Origin: Thiococcus pfennigii
Lineage (GTDB): Bacteria; Pseudomonadota; Gammaproteobacteria; Chromatiales; Chromatiaceae
DNA length: 64,000 bases
Assembly: GCF_016583835.1 (NCBI RefSeq)
Contig: NZ_NRRW01000005.1
Coordinates: 1 to 64,000 of the forward strand
Direction: 5' to 3'
Below are positions 53,901 to 64,000 of the stretch, piece after piece. The notes under the pieces are model-generated. The model was not told the origin of the DNA and ran no database searches. It was given only the letters and a program-made list of their open reading frames with translations. Position numbers and translations under genes: made by a program. Positions within the stretch are counted from its first letter, which is position 1. The number at the start of each line of letters is the position of its first letter.

Positions 53901-56405
53901 ATCGGCAGCTGGGAATGGGACCTCGAGTCCGGCACCGTCACCTGGTCCGATGAGCTCTTCCGGCTCTTCCGCCTCGATGCCGGTTCCGGCGCGCCGACCT
54001 ATGCGGAGCAGGCGTCCCTGTTTCCTCCGGAAGACAGGGAGCGGATCGATCGAGCGGTGGCCGCCGCAGTCGATACTGGGACGGCCTACGAGCTCGAGCT
54101 GCAAGCGATCCGACCCGATGGGACGCGGCGCGTCTGTCTCGCCCGAGGCTATCCGGAGCGCCGTGACGACGGGCGCGTCGTCAGGCTCTTCGGATCCATG
54201 CAGGACATCACCGAGCAGCAGCGCGCGCAGACGCAGCTGCGGCTGGCGGCGAACGTCTTCGCCCACAGCATCGAGGGCATCATCATCACCGACCGCAACA
54301 ATCGCATCCTCGACGTCAACCCGAGCTTCACTGCGGTCACGGGCTACACCAAGGAGGAGGCCGTCGGGCGCGACCCCAAATTCCTCGCCTCCGGTCGCCA
54401 CGACAAGGCCTTCTACTCGGCCATGTGGCAGGCCCTCGAAGACGACGGATTCTGGCATGGCGAGATCTGGAACCGGCGCAAGAATGGCGAGGTCTTTCCG
54501 GAGATGCTCTCCATCTCGACCGTCCGCGATCCGGCCGGTCGGCTGCACAACCATATCGGCGTCTTCGCCGACATCACCGAGGCCAAGGCGCACGAGGCAC
54601 AGCTCAATCACATCGCCAACTATGACCACCTGACGGGGGCCGCGAACCGGCGGCTGCTGACGGAGCGCCTCGATCAGGCCATCGCGGGCACCCATCGCGA
54701 TGGTTCCGCCTTGGCCGTCTGCTACCTGGATCTCGACGGATTCAAGCCGCTCAACGACCGCTATGGGCACGCCGTCGGCGATGAGTTCCTGGTCCGCATG
54801 ACCAAGGCGCTGCGGCAGACGCTGCGGGAAGGCGATACGATCGCGCGCCTCGGCGGGGACGAATTCGTGCTGCTCCTGACCGGGCTCGCGCGGCCCGAGG
54901 ACTGCTTCGGCCTGCTCGACCGCATCCTCGCCAGGGTGCGCGAGCCGATCAGGGTGATGGACGCCGATCACCGCGTCTCCGCGAGCATCGGCGTGACGCT
55001 CTGCCCGCCCGATGTCCCCGACCCGGATGGCCTGTTGCGTCACGCCGACCAGGCCATGTACCGGGCCAAGGAGACCGGCGGGGACGCCTATCATCTCTAC
55101 GATGCGGAACAGGATCGCCTGCTCAGGGTGCGCCGGCTGAGGGTCGATGAGCTCTGGCGCGCCGTGCGCGAGGATGAACTCAGGCTCCACTTCCAGCCGC
55201 AAGTCGATCTGATCAGCCGCAAGGTCCTCGGCGTCGAGGCCCTGTTGCGATGGCAGCATCCGGACGCCGGCCTGTTGGAACCTGGGGATTTTCTGCCCGA
55301 CAGCGAAGGCACCGAGCTCGAGGTCGCAGTGGGCGAATGGGTGCTGCGCAACGCGATGCGCCAATGCGAGCAGTGGAGACGCGCGGGACGGCGTCTGCGG
55401 GTCAGCGTCAACATCGGCGCCTACCACCTGCTGCGGCCCGATTTCACGCGCCGTCTCGGGGATCTGATCGCTGCGCACCCGGGTGTGGGGGTCGGGGATC
55501 TGGCCCTCGAGATCCTCGAGACGGCCGCGCTCAGCGACTTCGAACAGGCGCAGCGCGCGTTGGCCGACTCGCAGGCGCTCGGCGTGCGCGTCGCCCTCGA
55601 TGATTTCGGCACTGGCTATTCGTCGCTCGCCTACTTCCGCCTCCTGCCGCTCGACGTACTCAAGATCGACAAGAGCTTCGTCGGCGACATGCTCGATGAC
55701 CCGTGCGCGATGGACATCGTGCGAAGCGTGGTGCAGCTGTCGCGTGCGTTCGATCGCTCGGTGATCGCCGAAGGCGTCGAGACCTTGGCGCATGCGGCAC
55801 TGCTGACCTGGCTCGGCTGTCGCTCGGCCCAGGGGTGCGGCATCGCCCGGCCCATGCCGGCCTCGGCGCTGCCCGAGTGGCTCGCGCGCTGGTCCGGGCA
55901 GAATGGCTGGGGCGACCTCGACGAGGGGACGCAGCATGAGGAGATCGCGCTCATGGTCGCTGTTCAGAATCATCTCTTCTGGCTGCACTCGGTCGTCGAG
56001 TCCAACGCGCAGCCGGGCTCTTCTTGGCCCCCCTGCCTCGAACCCGGGGGCAGTCCCTTCCAGCGCTGGTACGAGGGGCCCGCCGCCCGGCGCTATGGCG
56101 GGAGGCAGGCGTTTCGGGAGATCGGTCACAGCCAAGCGCGGGCGCAGGCGGCCGCCGAGCGGTTGTTGCGCAGCACCGACCTGCTCGATACGCGGGGCAA
56201 AGACCGCTCGTTGCGCGAACTCCACCGCGCCAGCGATGACTTGATCGCGGGGATCAAGCGACTGGCGGCAGCCGATACCCGCTTGGGCCAGGCGATCGCC
56301 GATGGCGACCCCCTCTCGGTCATTGGAGTCGCCCCTGTCGGGGTTCCGGCCGACGGCTGGCGTGCCGGCGATGGACGCCTGGCCACCTATCGGACTTGGC
56401 CCTAG
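50949..56405 (+). CDS. Eight-PAS membrane sensor with GGDEF, EAL and CZB-like tail
   Basis: The 1818-residue protein has a 5-6 helix membrane sensor (residues about 5-190, 5TMR-LYT-like) and eight consecutive PAS domains starting near residues 205, 334, 456, 579, 708, 839, 968 and 1096. The GGDEF domain (1220-1390) has the intact active site GGDEF at 1302-1306 and an I-site R-x2-D five residues before it. The EAL domain (1400-1640) has EALLRW at 1430 and DDFGTGYSS. The tail (about 1650-1790) has His and Cys in the order of a zinc-binding CZB domain (NHLFWLH, PPCLEP, then PFQRWY and EIGHSQA). It should make and/or degrade cyclic di-GMP in response to several signals. It is monocistronic. Confidence 0.92.
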   Translation: MTILGGLIQNASFLLALVFAHSLFVERLPRGRLTTRLLSGALFGATAVVGMIYPVTLLPGVFFDARTVIVSMAGLFGGPAAGAVAALIAAGYRSWLGGAGAAMGVGTIVTAAVLGAAFHRLRQRGKVEIDIRTLAALGLVVHVLAMAWTAVLPAVARAQVLSQVALPFLVVLPSLGVLLGLLLRMQEQRIDAALALRESRARLDEAQRIARLGYWEWDLRADTHHWSKEIVALLGRDPTSPPARSPEVSGYFTADSWARLSAALDAARADGQAFECDAEVIRPDDSRRWATVRGEAVRERSGEIALLRGTMQDSTERKRVSDALARERGFLATLIQAIPDLVWLKDPDGVYLACNPRFERFFGATEARIKGRTDHDFVSSEQAALFRQHDLNALSAGGPTSNEETITFAADGHRERLETIKTPMHDADGRLIGILGIGRDIGPQHEAREALRRERDRIHAILETVEAFILALDLDGRIELINRKGCQTLGHTAEELRGKDWFEVSTPSGLSPSTARAAHQAALGADGEGSLPYQTSIRTRDGRERRISWRNSLLRDDAGQIIGTLSAGEDVTEREELHERIEKLAAHIPGVIYQYRQWPDGRAAFPYASRGIEAIYGVTPGEVVEDATPVFSAIHPADLARVTASIGESMKALATWHEQYRARLPDGRTIWVEGESSPERQADGSVLWHGYIRDVTERRQAEDDLRESRQKLLQAQYIARMGDFEWDVATGRVSWSDGMYRLLGYAPGEAIDLATVNAAIHHPEDGARVMQWLREAIASGAETLDSNEYRLIRKDGAVIHVQTDGWIVRTLDGATKVFGVCQDITGRKQAESEAQAMRAKLESALAAMSDAVFISDAAGNLVHVNEAFATFHRFASVQECAERLDAYPDILEVSLPDGSLAPLSQWAIPRALAGETAVDQEYRLRRKDTNESWVGSYNLAPIRDATGQIVGSVVTGRDITERKRAEGQRRHLQDMLARTERISRIGSWEWDLESGTVTWSDELFRLFRLDAGSGAPTYAEQASLFPPEDRERIDRAVAAAVDTGTAYELELQAIRPDGTRRVCLARGYPERRDDGRVVRLFGSMQDITEQQRAQTQLRLAANVFAHSIEGIIITDRNNRILDVNPSFTAVTGYTKEEAVGRDPKFLASGRHDKAFYSAMWQALEDDGFWHGEIWNRRKNGEVFPEMLSISTVRDPAGRLHNHIGVFADITEAKAHEAQLNHIANYDHLTGAANRRLLTERLDQAIAGTHRDGSALAVCYLDLDGFKPLNDRYGHAVGDEFLVRMTKALRQTLREGDTIARLGGDEFVLLLTGLARPEDCFGLLDRILARVREPIRVMDADHRVSASIGVTLCPPDVPDPDGLLRHADQAMYRAKETGGDAYHLYDAEQDRLLRVRRLRVDELWRAVREDELRLHFQPQVDLISRKVLGVEALLRWQHPDAGLLEPGDFLPDSEGTELEVAVGEWVLRNAMRQCEQWRRAGRRLRVSVNIGAYHLLRPDFTRRLGDLIAAHPGVGVGDLALEILETAALSDFEQAQRALADSQALGVRVALDDFGTGYSSLAYFRLLPLDVLKIDKSFVGDMLDDPCAMDIVRSVVQLSRAFDRSVIAEGVETLAHAALLTWLGCRSAQGCGIARPMPASALPEWLARWSGQNGWGDLDEGTQHEEIALMVAVQNHLFWLHSVVESNAQPGSSWPPCLEPGGSPFQRWYEGPAARRYGGRQAFREIGHSQARAQAAAERLLRSTDLLDTRGKDRSLRELHRASDDLIAGIKRLAAADTRLGQAIADGDPLSVIGVAPVGVPADGWRAGDGRLATYRTWP

Positions 56406-56833
56406 GCCGAGGTCGGGTGAGCCCCTGGGGCGTAGCCCGACGGCCGGCAAGACGGCGCCTGCCGAGGCCCCTGTCGGGTTACGGCGCGCGCAATCCTTTG
56501 TTTTGTCAGGACCGCCGTGCCAGCGCGCCTAACCCGACCTACGGGGCTACGGGGCGTGCCGATGTTCGCCGGGGCCGTCGGTCGGGTGAGCCCCGTGGCG
56601 CATGACCCGACGGCCGGCAAGGCGGCGCCTGCGGAGGCCGCTGTCGGGTTACGGCGCACCTGACCCGGCCGGCTGGTCGGAACGGATCCGCCGTGGCGGG
56701 TGAGGATGTCCGCCGATCGTGCGTCGGACGCTTCGGTCGGGCGGCCCCCAGGGGGCGAAGTTCGACTCAGTGCCCCCAGATGACCAGGTATCGCATTCCT
56801 CAACCGGCGTCTGCGCCAAGATTGGAGGGTCCC
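56406..56833. other. Gene-free stretch filled by repeat D
   Basis: Nearly the whole of 56412-56660 is repeat material (see repeat D). The remaining ~170 bases before the small membrane protein gene hold no recognisable feature apart from its ribosome-binding site. Confidence 0.6.
56412..56660. repeat. Repeat D, two direct copies with inverted segments
   Basis: The units at 56412-56490 and 56581-56660 share GTCGGGTGAGCCCC, CCGACGGCCGGCAAG, CGGCGCCTGC and CTGTCGGGTTACGGCGC, with few mismatches. Between them, GCGCGCCTAACCCGAC is an inverted copy of GTCGGGTTACGGCGCGC, giving a strong hairpin. The sequence GTCGGGTTAC recurs at the very end of the window. Confidence 0.85.
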
Positions 56834-57118
56834 ATGGCGGAACTGTTCGCGAGTGGCCGAATCATCGACCTGATCCTCATCATGGTCGTCGTCGAGGCGT
56901 TGCTGGTCTGGTTCTACCGACGCCGCACGGGGCGCGGCCTGACCTTGGCCGCCGTCGCGCCGACGTTGACCTCCGGGGCCATGCTGATGCTGGCGCTGCG
57001 GGCGGCGATCGCCGACCTGTCCTGGATCTGGATCGCGTTGCCGCTCGTCCTGTCCCTGGTGGCCCATCTGGTCGATCTGGTGGGTCGTCATCGCTCGCTG
57101 TCCGAACCCAGGGCGTAA
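56834..57118 (+). CDS. Small three-helix membrane protein
   Basis: The 94-residue protein starts at ATG 56834, after TTGGAGGG. It has three hydrophobic helices: IIDLILIMVVVEALLVWFY, LTLAAVAPTLTSGAMLMLAL and WIWIALPLVLSLVAHLVDLV. Short basic loops (RRRTGRG) put the N-terminus outside. I do not recognise a function. It converges on dnaE2. Confidence 0.6.
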   Translation: MAELFASGRIIDLILIMVVVEALLVWFYRRRTGRGLTLAAVAPTLTSGAMLMLALRAAIADLSWIWIALPLVLSLVAHLVDLVGRHRSLSEPRA

Positions 57119-57194
57119 GCGCCCGCGATCGGCATCGCCCGGCGAGCCGCGGCGGTTCTGCCAGGTCTCGGGCGCGGGGCCGATGTGCGGCCTC

Positions 57195-60305
<3,111 letters not shown>

Positions 60306-60328
60306 GGTAGGCCGATGGTCTGATTGCT

Positions 60329-60772
60329 TCAGGCTGGCGGGGCGAGGTCTGCCAGAAATCGATTCGGCGTGACGATTGGCAGCGGAAATTCGGCCGCGAG
60401 CGCCAGGAGATCCTGGTCGCCGGTGACCAGAAACCCGGCCTTGCCGGCGACGGCCAGCTCGAGAAAGGGCTTGTCGAATGGGCCCCGGCAGGTGGGTGTG
60501 GCTGGGGACGGCACGGGAATCTGGACCGTTTCGCACCAAGGGAGGTAGTCGGCCAGGAGTTCTCGTTGCTCGGCGGGTGCGAGCCGAAATTTCGGATAGG
60601 CCAGGACGCGGAGCAGTTCAGCGAGGGTTGGTCTGGCGATCAGGGGCTGGAAGCGGTCCTGCTGCCAGGCGGTGCGGAACGCGCCTGGGACGCCGCCGCC
60701 GAAGACGAGCGCGGCGAGCACCAGATTGGTATCGAGTACCACGCGGGGTGGCCGGCTCGAGGGGGAGGTCAT
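60329..60772 (-). CDS. PIN-domain toxin
   Basis: The 147-residue protein has the PIN acidic residues: [13 protein letters not shown] near the N-terminus, TLAELLRVL, and a C-terminal LVTGDQDLL. It resembles the toxin type annotated as 'putative toxin-antitoxin system toxin component, PIN family'. Magnesium-dependent RNase activity is expected. The start at 60772 overlaps the antitoxin stop (ATGA). It ends 23 bases upstream of the dnaE2 start. Confidence 0.88.
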   Translation of the reverse strand: MTSPSSRPPRVVLDTNLVLAALVFGGGVPGAFRTAWQQDRFQPLIARPTLAELLRVLAYPKFRLAPAEQRELLADYLPWCETVQIPVPSPATPTCRGPFDKPFLELAVAGKAGFLVTGDQDLLALAAEFPLPIVTPNRFLADLAPPA

Positions 60773-60999
60773 GCGTCGGTCGTCCGTCGCGCCCAGGCCA
60801 CGGCCTCGTCGATGTCCTGTGCTGAGAGATCGAGCTCGGCGAGCTTGGCGCGTACGGCGTTGGCACGCTGGATGCGCACCGGGGTCAGGATGATCTGTCC
60901 ATTGCGCACCTCGACCTCGAAATAATCGCTGGCCCCGACGGCCTCGGTCACGGCCTTGGGCAGGGTGAGCTGGTTCTTCGCGGTAAGCTTGGCAAGCAT
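60769..60999 (-). CDS. AbrB/MazE-type antitoxin
   Basis: The 76-residue protein has the swapped-hairpin DNA-binding fold: MLAKLTAKNQLTLPKAVTEAV followed by a short strand (YFEVEVRNGQIILTPV). The C-terminal helix (LDLSAQDIDEAVAWARR) should bind and neutralise the PIN toxin. The protein probably represses its own operon through the palindrome upstream. Confidence 0.88.
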   Translation of the reverse strand: MLAKLTAKNQLTLPKAVTEAVGASDYFEVEVRNGQIILTPVRIQRANAVRAKLAELDLSAQDIDEAVAWARRTTDA

Positions 61000-61014
61000 G
61001 GCTGACTCTCCGAA

Positions 61015-61031
61015 AGTAAGGAATCCTTACT
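61015..61031 (-). promoter_or_regulatory. Palindromic operator of the toxin-antitoxin pair
   Basis: AGTAAGGA-A-TCCTTACT is a perfect 8+1+8 palindrome, 16 bases upstream of the antitoxin start codon. Its position fits autoregulation by an AbrB-type antitoxin. Confidence 0.7.
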
Positions 61032-61110
61032 GTGGTGATCGGCGACGGTTCGGGCAATTCAGACCCGTCTGCCGGGCGGGATTCCTGCAGGCAGAGGGGC
61101 TGCTTCCGGC

Positions 61111-62583
61111 TCATTCGACCCGACCATGCAGGCGCCAGCGGCGCCGCAGCCGGTCGTAGAAGACCCAGAGGAGGGCGCCGTCGCGGGTCTCGAAGAAGTA
61201 GTAGGCGCGCTGCACCGGGCGCACCCACCAGCCGCCGGCGATGAGATAGGGACCGACGGCGCGGGTCATCGCGTCGGGCCGCCGGTCGTCGTCGCGGCCG
61301 GCGATCCTAGGCGGGGACAGCGGGAGCGGGCGGCGGTAGAGGCGGCGCACCAAGCGGGGCTGGCGGTGCCCCGGCGGGCGGGCCGGCGCGAGTTGGGGCA
61401 GGGGCTCCCAGTCGAAGCCGTTCTCGGGCAGGTGGCCGGCGCCCAGCCGGGCGCGCACGACCGCCTGCTCGCCGAGTGCCGCCCGCACGCGCGCCAGGGC
61501 CCGGTCGGCGGCCTCCAGGTCGCGGTGCGGGCGCCCGTCGAGGAGCTCCGGCTGGCGCGGCTCGGGCATCGTCGGGCGGGCCGCCAGCCACAGCTCCGTG
61601 ACGCCATCGGGCAGCCGGGCCTGCGCGAGCCGCAGGCGGACGAGCTCGATGAGCTGGGGGACATCGCCGGTCGGCGCGGCCGGTCGCAGCCGTTCGCGAT
61701 GCCGGCCCAGGCGCTCGAAGCGCAGCAGCAGGTGCAGCTCCTCGAGGACCTGGCCGCGCCCGGCGAGCTCGGCGAGCAGCGGCGTCAGCAGCCGTTCGAT
61801 CAGGCGGACCAGGCGCTCGGCGTCGGTCTCGGCCTCATCGAGGATCAGGCGCCTGGTCGGCGACGGGACCGGGCGCTGCGGCTGCAACGGCAGGGTCAGG
61901 TCACCCGAGGCCAGCCGGTGCAGCTCGAGGGCGCCTGGGCCGTAGCGTCGACCCAGGCCCTCGGCAGGCAGCTCCAGGAGCCGGCCGAGGGTCGACACGC
62001 CGAGCCGAGCCAGGGCGTCGCGCACCTGTGGCTCGATCGCCAGGCGTTCGAGGGGGACGGCCCGCAGCGCGGCCTGTTCGACATCCGGGTCGGCGAGGCA
62101 GACGACGCTGCGCCCGGCCTTGGCGAGGGCATAGGTGGCGAAACGGCGAAAGCCGACGACGAGGGTGGCGTGCAAGCCGTGCGCCGCGAGGTCGCCGGCG
62201 ATCGCCTCGGCCCAGGCCCGCAGCGACGGGTAGAGGCCCACGAGGCCGGCGGCATCGAGCCAGAAGGTGCCGGGTTCGGCGGTGGCCGGCTCGACGCGCG
62301 GGCTGTAGTCGCCCAGCCGTCGGGCGATCGCGGCGACGGCCCGGGCGATCTGCGCCGGCGAGACCTCGGCGGCGCGCAGCTCGGGGCTCAGGGCCAGGGC
62401 CGTCGCGAAGCGCATGCCGGTACGGATGCCGAGGCGCTGGGCGCGCTCGTCGATCCAGAGGAGGCGGCCCTGGGGGCGGTCCCGGTCGACGACGGCGACC
62501 GGGTGCTCGCGCCAATCCGGATGCCGCTGCCGCAGGAGCTGGAGCGGGAAGGCCGGCAGGTCAACACAGGCCATCCGGTCCAT
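61111..62583 (-). CDS. imuB: ImuB, Y-family polymerase-like translesion protein
   Basis: The 490-residue protein has the Y-family palm/thumb layout, but the catalytic carboxylates are absent: the first motif reads CVDLPAFPLQL instead of D-x-D-AFFA, and the second reads FWLDAAGLVGLY instead of S-x-DE. This is characteristic of ImuB, which acts as a clamp- and DnaE2-binding adaptor. Its start overlaps imuA by 23 bases. Confidence 0.92.
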   Translation of the reverse strand: MDRMACVDLPAFPLQLLRQRHPDWREHPVAVVDRDRPQGRLLWIDERAQRLGIRTGMRFATALALSPELRAAEVSPAQIARAVAAIARRLGDYSPRVEPATAEPGTFWLDAAGLVGLYPSLRAWAEAIAGDLAAHGLHATLVVGFRRFATYALAKAGRSVVCLADPDVEQAALRAVPLERLAIEPQVRDALARLGVSTLGRLLELPAEGLGRRYGPGALELHRLASGDLTLPLQPQRPVPSPTRRLILDEAETDAERLVRLIERLLTPLLAELAGRGQVLEELHLLLRFERLGRHRERLRPAAPTGDVPQLIELVRLRLAQARLPDGVTELWLAARPTMPEPRQPELLDGRPHRDLEAADRALARVRAALGEQAVVRARLGAGHLPENGFDWEPLPQLAPARPPGHRQPRLVRRLYRRPLPLSPPRIAGRDDDRRPDAMTRAVGPYLIAGGWWVRPVQRAYYFFETRDGALLWVFYDRLRRRWRLHGRVE

Positions 62584-63193
62584 CGCAGAGCTCCGCGTGG
62601 GTCCAGCCCGGCCCGTGGCGCTTGTCTTTGAGGACCCGGGCCTCGCAGCGGAACCGCCGCCCGCGCCGCCCGACTCGCACCGCCTCGGCGCGCAGCGAGA
62701 CCAGCGAGCCGAGCGATGGCTGCTGTGCCCCCTTGTGGGTCAGGCAGACCAGGGCCGTCGCATGTCGCTTCGCGAGCGCGGCGAGGCGCGTCTGCCCGGC
62801 GAGCGGCAGGCCCGTGGTGCGACCGAGATCGAGGATGACCAGACCGAAGGCCCCGCAGCGCAGCAACAGATCGGCCGCCTGGGCCGCCGTGCGCGGCCGT
62901 TCGGCCCAGACGACGACCAGGGCCGCGAGGTCGACGCCGGCCGCCGCGACGTCGGGCGGGTAGAAGCTGGTCTCGCGCGGCCCGATCCAGGCCGCCGGTT
63001 CGCCCTGCCGCTGGGCCTCGGCGACGAGGCCGGTGGCGAAGGTCAGGGTCGCGCTCGCCGCCTCGCCCGAGAGCTCGACGAGCCGCCCGGCGAGGGCGGG
63101 CAGACCCCAGGCCGGCGGGACGGCGAGGCGCTCGGCCCCGCGGCGCAGGTCCGGGCAGGCGGCGAGCGGGGAGGGGGCAAGGGTCGTGGACAT
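62561..63193 (-). CDS. imuA: ImuA, SOS mutagenesis accessory protein
   Basis: The 210-residue protein is a RecA/SulA-like fold without a clear Walker A. Segments typical of ImuA include LPALAGRLVELSGEAASATLTFA, WIGPRETSFYPPDVAAAGVD and LRCGAFGLVILDLG. It is required with ImuB for DnaE2-dependent mutagenesis. It lies 101 bases downstream of lexA on the same strand. I saw no SOS box of the E. coli type before it. Confidence 0.88.
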   Translation of the reverse strand: MSTTLAPSPLAACPDLRRGAERLAVPPAWGLPALAGRLVELSGEAASATLTFATGLVAEAQRQGEPAAWIGPRETSFYPPDVAAAGVDLAALVVVWAERPRTAAQAADLLLRCGAFGLVILDLGRTTGLPLAGQTRLAALAKRHATALVCLTHKGAQQPSLGSLVSLRAEAVRVGRRGRRFRCEARVLKDKRHGPGWTHAELCDGPDGLC

Positions 63194-63261
63194 GCGGGTT
63201 CGCCGAGGGGATAGATGGGGGGATAGACGGGGATGGAGTCCGGCGGCCGTGGGCGCCGCCC

Positions 63262-63298
63262 TTCAACCTGAAAGCGCCATTGCCGTTGTTGGGTTCAA
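63262..63298. repeat. Fused repeat B ends at the lexA stop
   Basis: TTCAACCTGAAAGCGCCATT and GCCGTTGTTGGGTTCAA are the left and right ends of repeat B (see 27671-27917) joined with almost no interior. The hairpin overlaps the lexA stop codon (63295-63297) and may act as its terminator. Confidence 0.55.
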
Positions 63299-63933
63299 TC
63301 CAGGTAGCGCCGGACTTCGATGACCCGCCCCAGCACCTGGAGCTCGGCCGGGTCCGGTCGCAGCACCTGGTAGTCGGGGTTCGCCGGGTGGAGCTCGATG
63401 CGCCCGCCGCGGCGGTGCAGGCGCTTGATCGTCGCCTCCTCGCCGACCAGGGCGACGACGATCGCCCCGTCATCGGCGCTTGGCTGGCGGCGGACGATGA
63501 CGATGTCGCCGGGCAGGATGCCGGCGTCACGCATGCTCTCGCCGTGCACGCGCAGGCCGAACAGTTCGCTCTCGTCGCCGGCGCGCGCGGCCTGGACCGG
63601 GAGATGGCCCTCGAGGTCCTCGACCGCCAGGGCGAAGCTGCCGGCCGCGACGCGCCCGAGCAGCGGGATCAGCCGCGGCGGGGCGGCCGCGCGTGCCGTG
63701 CCGCCGGGCGCCTCGGACGGGTTGGCGAGCCGATAGCCGCGCGCCTTGCCCGGCTGCTTGACGAGCCGCCCGGCAGCCACGAGGGCCTCCAGGTGCTCGC
63801 GCGCGCTCTGCACCGAGCGGAAGCCGAAGGCCTCCTGGACCTCGCGCACCGTCGGCGGCTGGCCGGCCAGGAGGCGGTCGCGCACGAACTGGAAGACCCG
63901 CTCGCGCGTCTGTCCCGCCGGTGTGCGACCCAT
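63295..63933 (-). CDS. lexA: LexA repressor
   Basis: The 212-residue protein has an N-terminal winged helix (TVREVQEAFGFRSVQSAREHL), the self-cleavage site A97-G98 (GRVAAGSF), and the catalytic dyad S133 (HGESM) and K170 (EEATIKRL). It should repress SOS genes until RecA-stimulated cleavage. The DNA-reading helix differs from that of E. coli LexA, so the operator may differ too. It heads a lexA-imuA-imuB-dnaE2 arrangement, as in many proteobacteria. Confidence 0.93.
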   Translation of the reverse strand: MGRTPAGQTRERVFQFVRDRLLAGQPPTVREVQEAFGFRSVQSAREHLEALVAAGRLVKQPGKARGYRLANPSEAPGGTARAAAPPRLIPLLGRVAAGSFALAVEDLEGHLPVQAARAGDESELFGLRVHGESMRDAGILPGDIVIVRRQPSADDGAIVVALVGEEATIKRLHRRGGRIELHPANPDYQVLRPDPAELQVLGRVIEVRRYLD

Positions 63934-63990
63934 GGTGCCCTGCCTCCCTTTAACAACGATTCAAAAATGAGCGGTACGATTCCCGCCGAT

Positions 63991-64000
63991 GTCGGGTTAC
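63991..64000. repeat. Probable start of another repeat D copy (cut by window end)
   Basis: GTCGGGTTAC at the window edge is identical to the 3' part of both repeat D units near 56473 and 56644. It lies 60 bases upstream of the lexA start. Confidence 0.4.

Noticed and set aside
52251-56450. A 1399-codon open frame antisense to the PAS/GGDEF/EAL gene
   Set aside because: It mirrors the codon structure of the sense gene, and its composition (Pro, Arg, Gly, Gln) fits no protein family; this is a common effect of high GC.

Overview
The window is GC-rich, gene-dense DNA from a Gram-negative bacterium, most likely a gammaproteobacterium of the Chromatiaceae type. This rests on a gamma-type Zur box, a sigma-32 promoter before clpB, a lexA-imuA-imuB-dnaE2 cassette, a nine-gene V/A-type ATPase operon and several families of short intergenic repeats. 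The lineage is inferred; no rRNA or other marker is present.

Layout. 1-1.9 kb: zur, with a Zur box in front of a zinc-type outer-membrane receptor gene that breaks off after about 200 codons, beside an AT-richer stretch with an inverted repeat. 2.2-2.8 kb: a lipoprotein. 3.0-11.4 kb: a V/A-ATPase operon (G/H-like, C, I, K, F, E, A, B, D). 11.4-14.6 kb: a MacAB-type tripartite efflux set on the opposite strand. 14.6-16.4 kb: a gene-free, repeat-bearing stretch.

16.4-36.7 kb is the outstanding region, a discrete (type II, fatty-acid-synthase-like) biosynthetic cluster. It combines a DpgA-type type III polyketide synthase (3,5-dihydroxyphenylacetyl-CoA synthase family) and its DpgB/DpgD-like crotonases with two complete FabF-type ketosynthases, a malonyltransferase-like protein, an ACP, a phosphopantetheinyl transferase, a 3-hydroxyacyl-CoA dehydrogenase, an SDR, a FabI-type enoyl reductase and extra crotonases. 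It also holds an unusual KAS III-like protein, a degenerate acyl-CoA ligase, a membrane-anchored hexapeptide-repeat acyltransferase-like protein and two sulfotransferases. There is no DpgC and no NRPS, so it is not a glycopeptide pathway. I infer a resorcinol-headed, FAS-like elongated and possibly sulfated lipid. Copies of a ~65 bp double-hairpin repeat sit at several junctions between its transcription units.

36.9-50.6 kb: tRNA-Ala(CGC), a lone molybdopterin oxidoreductase, a cytoplasmic beta-propeller-like protein beside a chorismatase/Rid-like protein, clpB, and a three-gene cell-envelope operon containing a trypsin-like protein. 50.9-56.4 kb: one 1818-residue membrane sensor with eight PAS domains, GGDEF, EAL and a CZB-like tail. 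57.2-63.9 kb: the SOS mutagenesis cassette lexA-imuA-imuB-dnaE2, interrupted by an AbrB/PIN toxin-antitoxin pair with a perfect palindromic operator. All assignments come from reading the sequence and from remembered family motifs; no database search was run.
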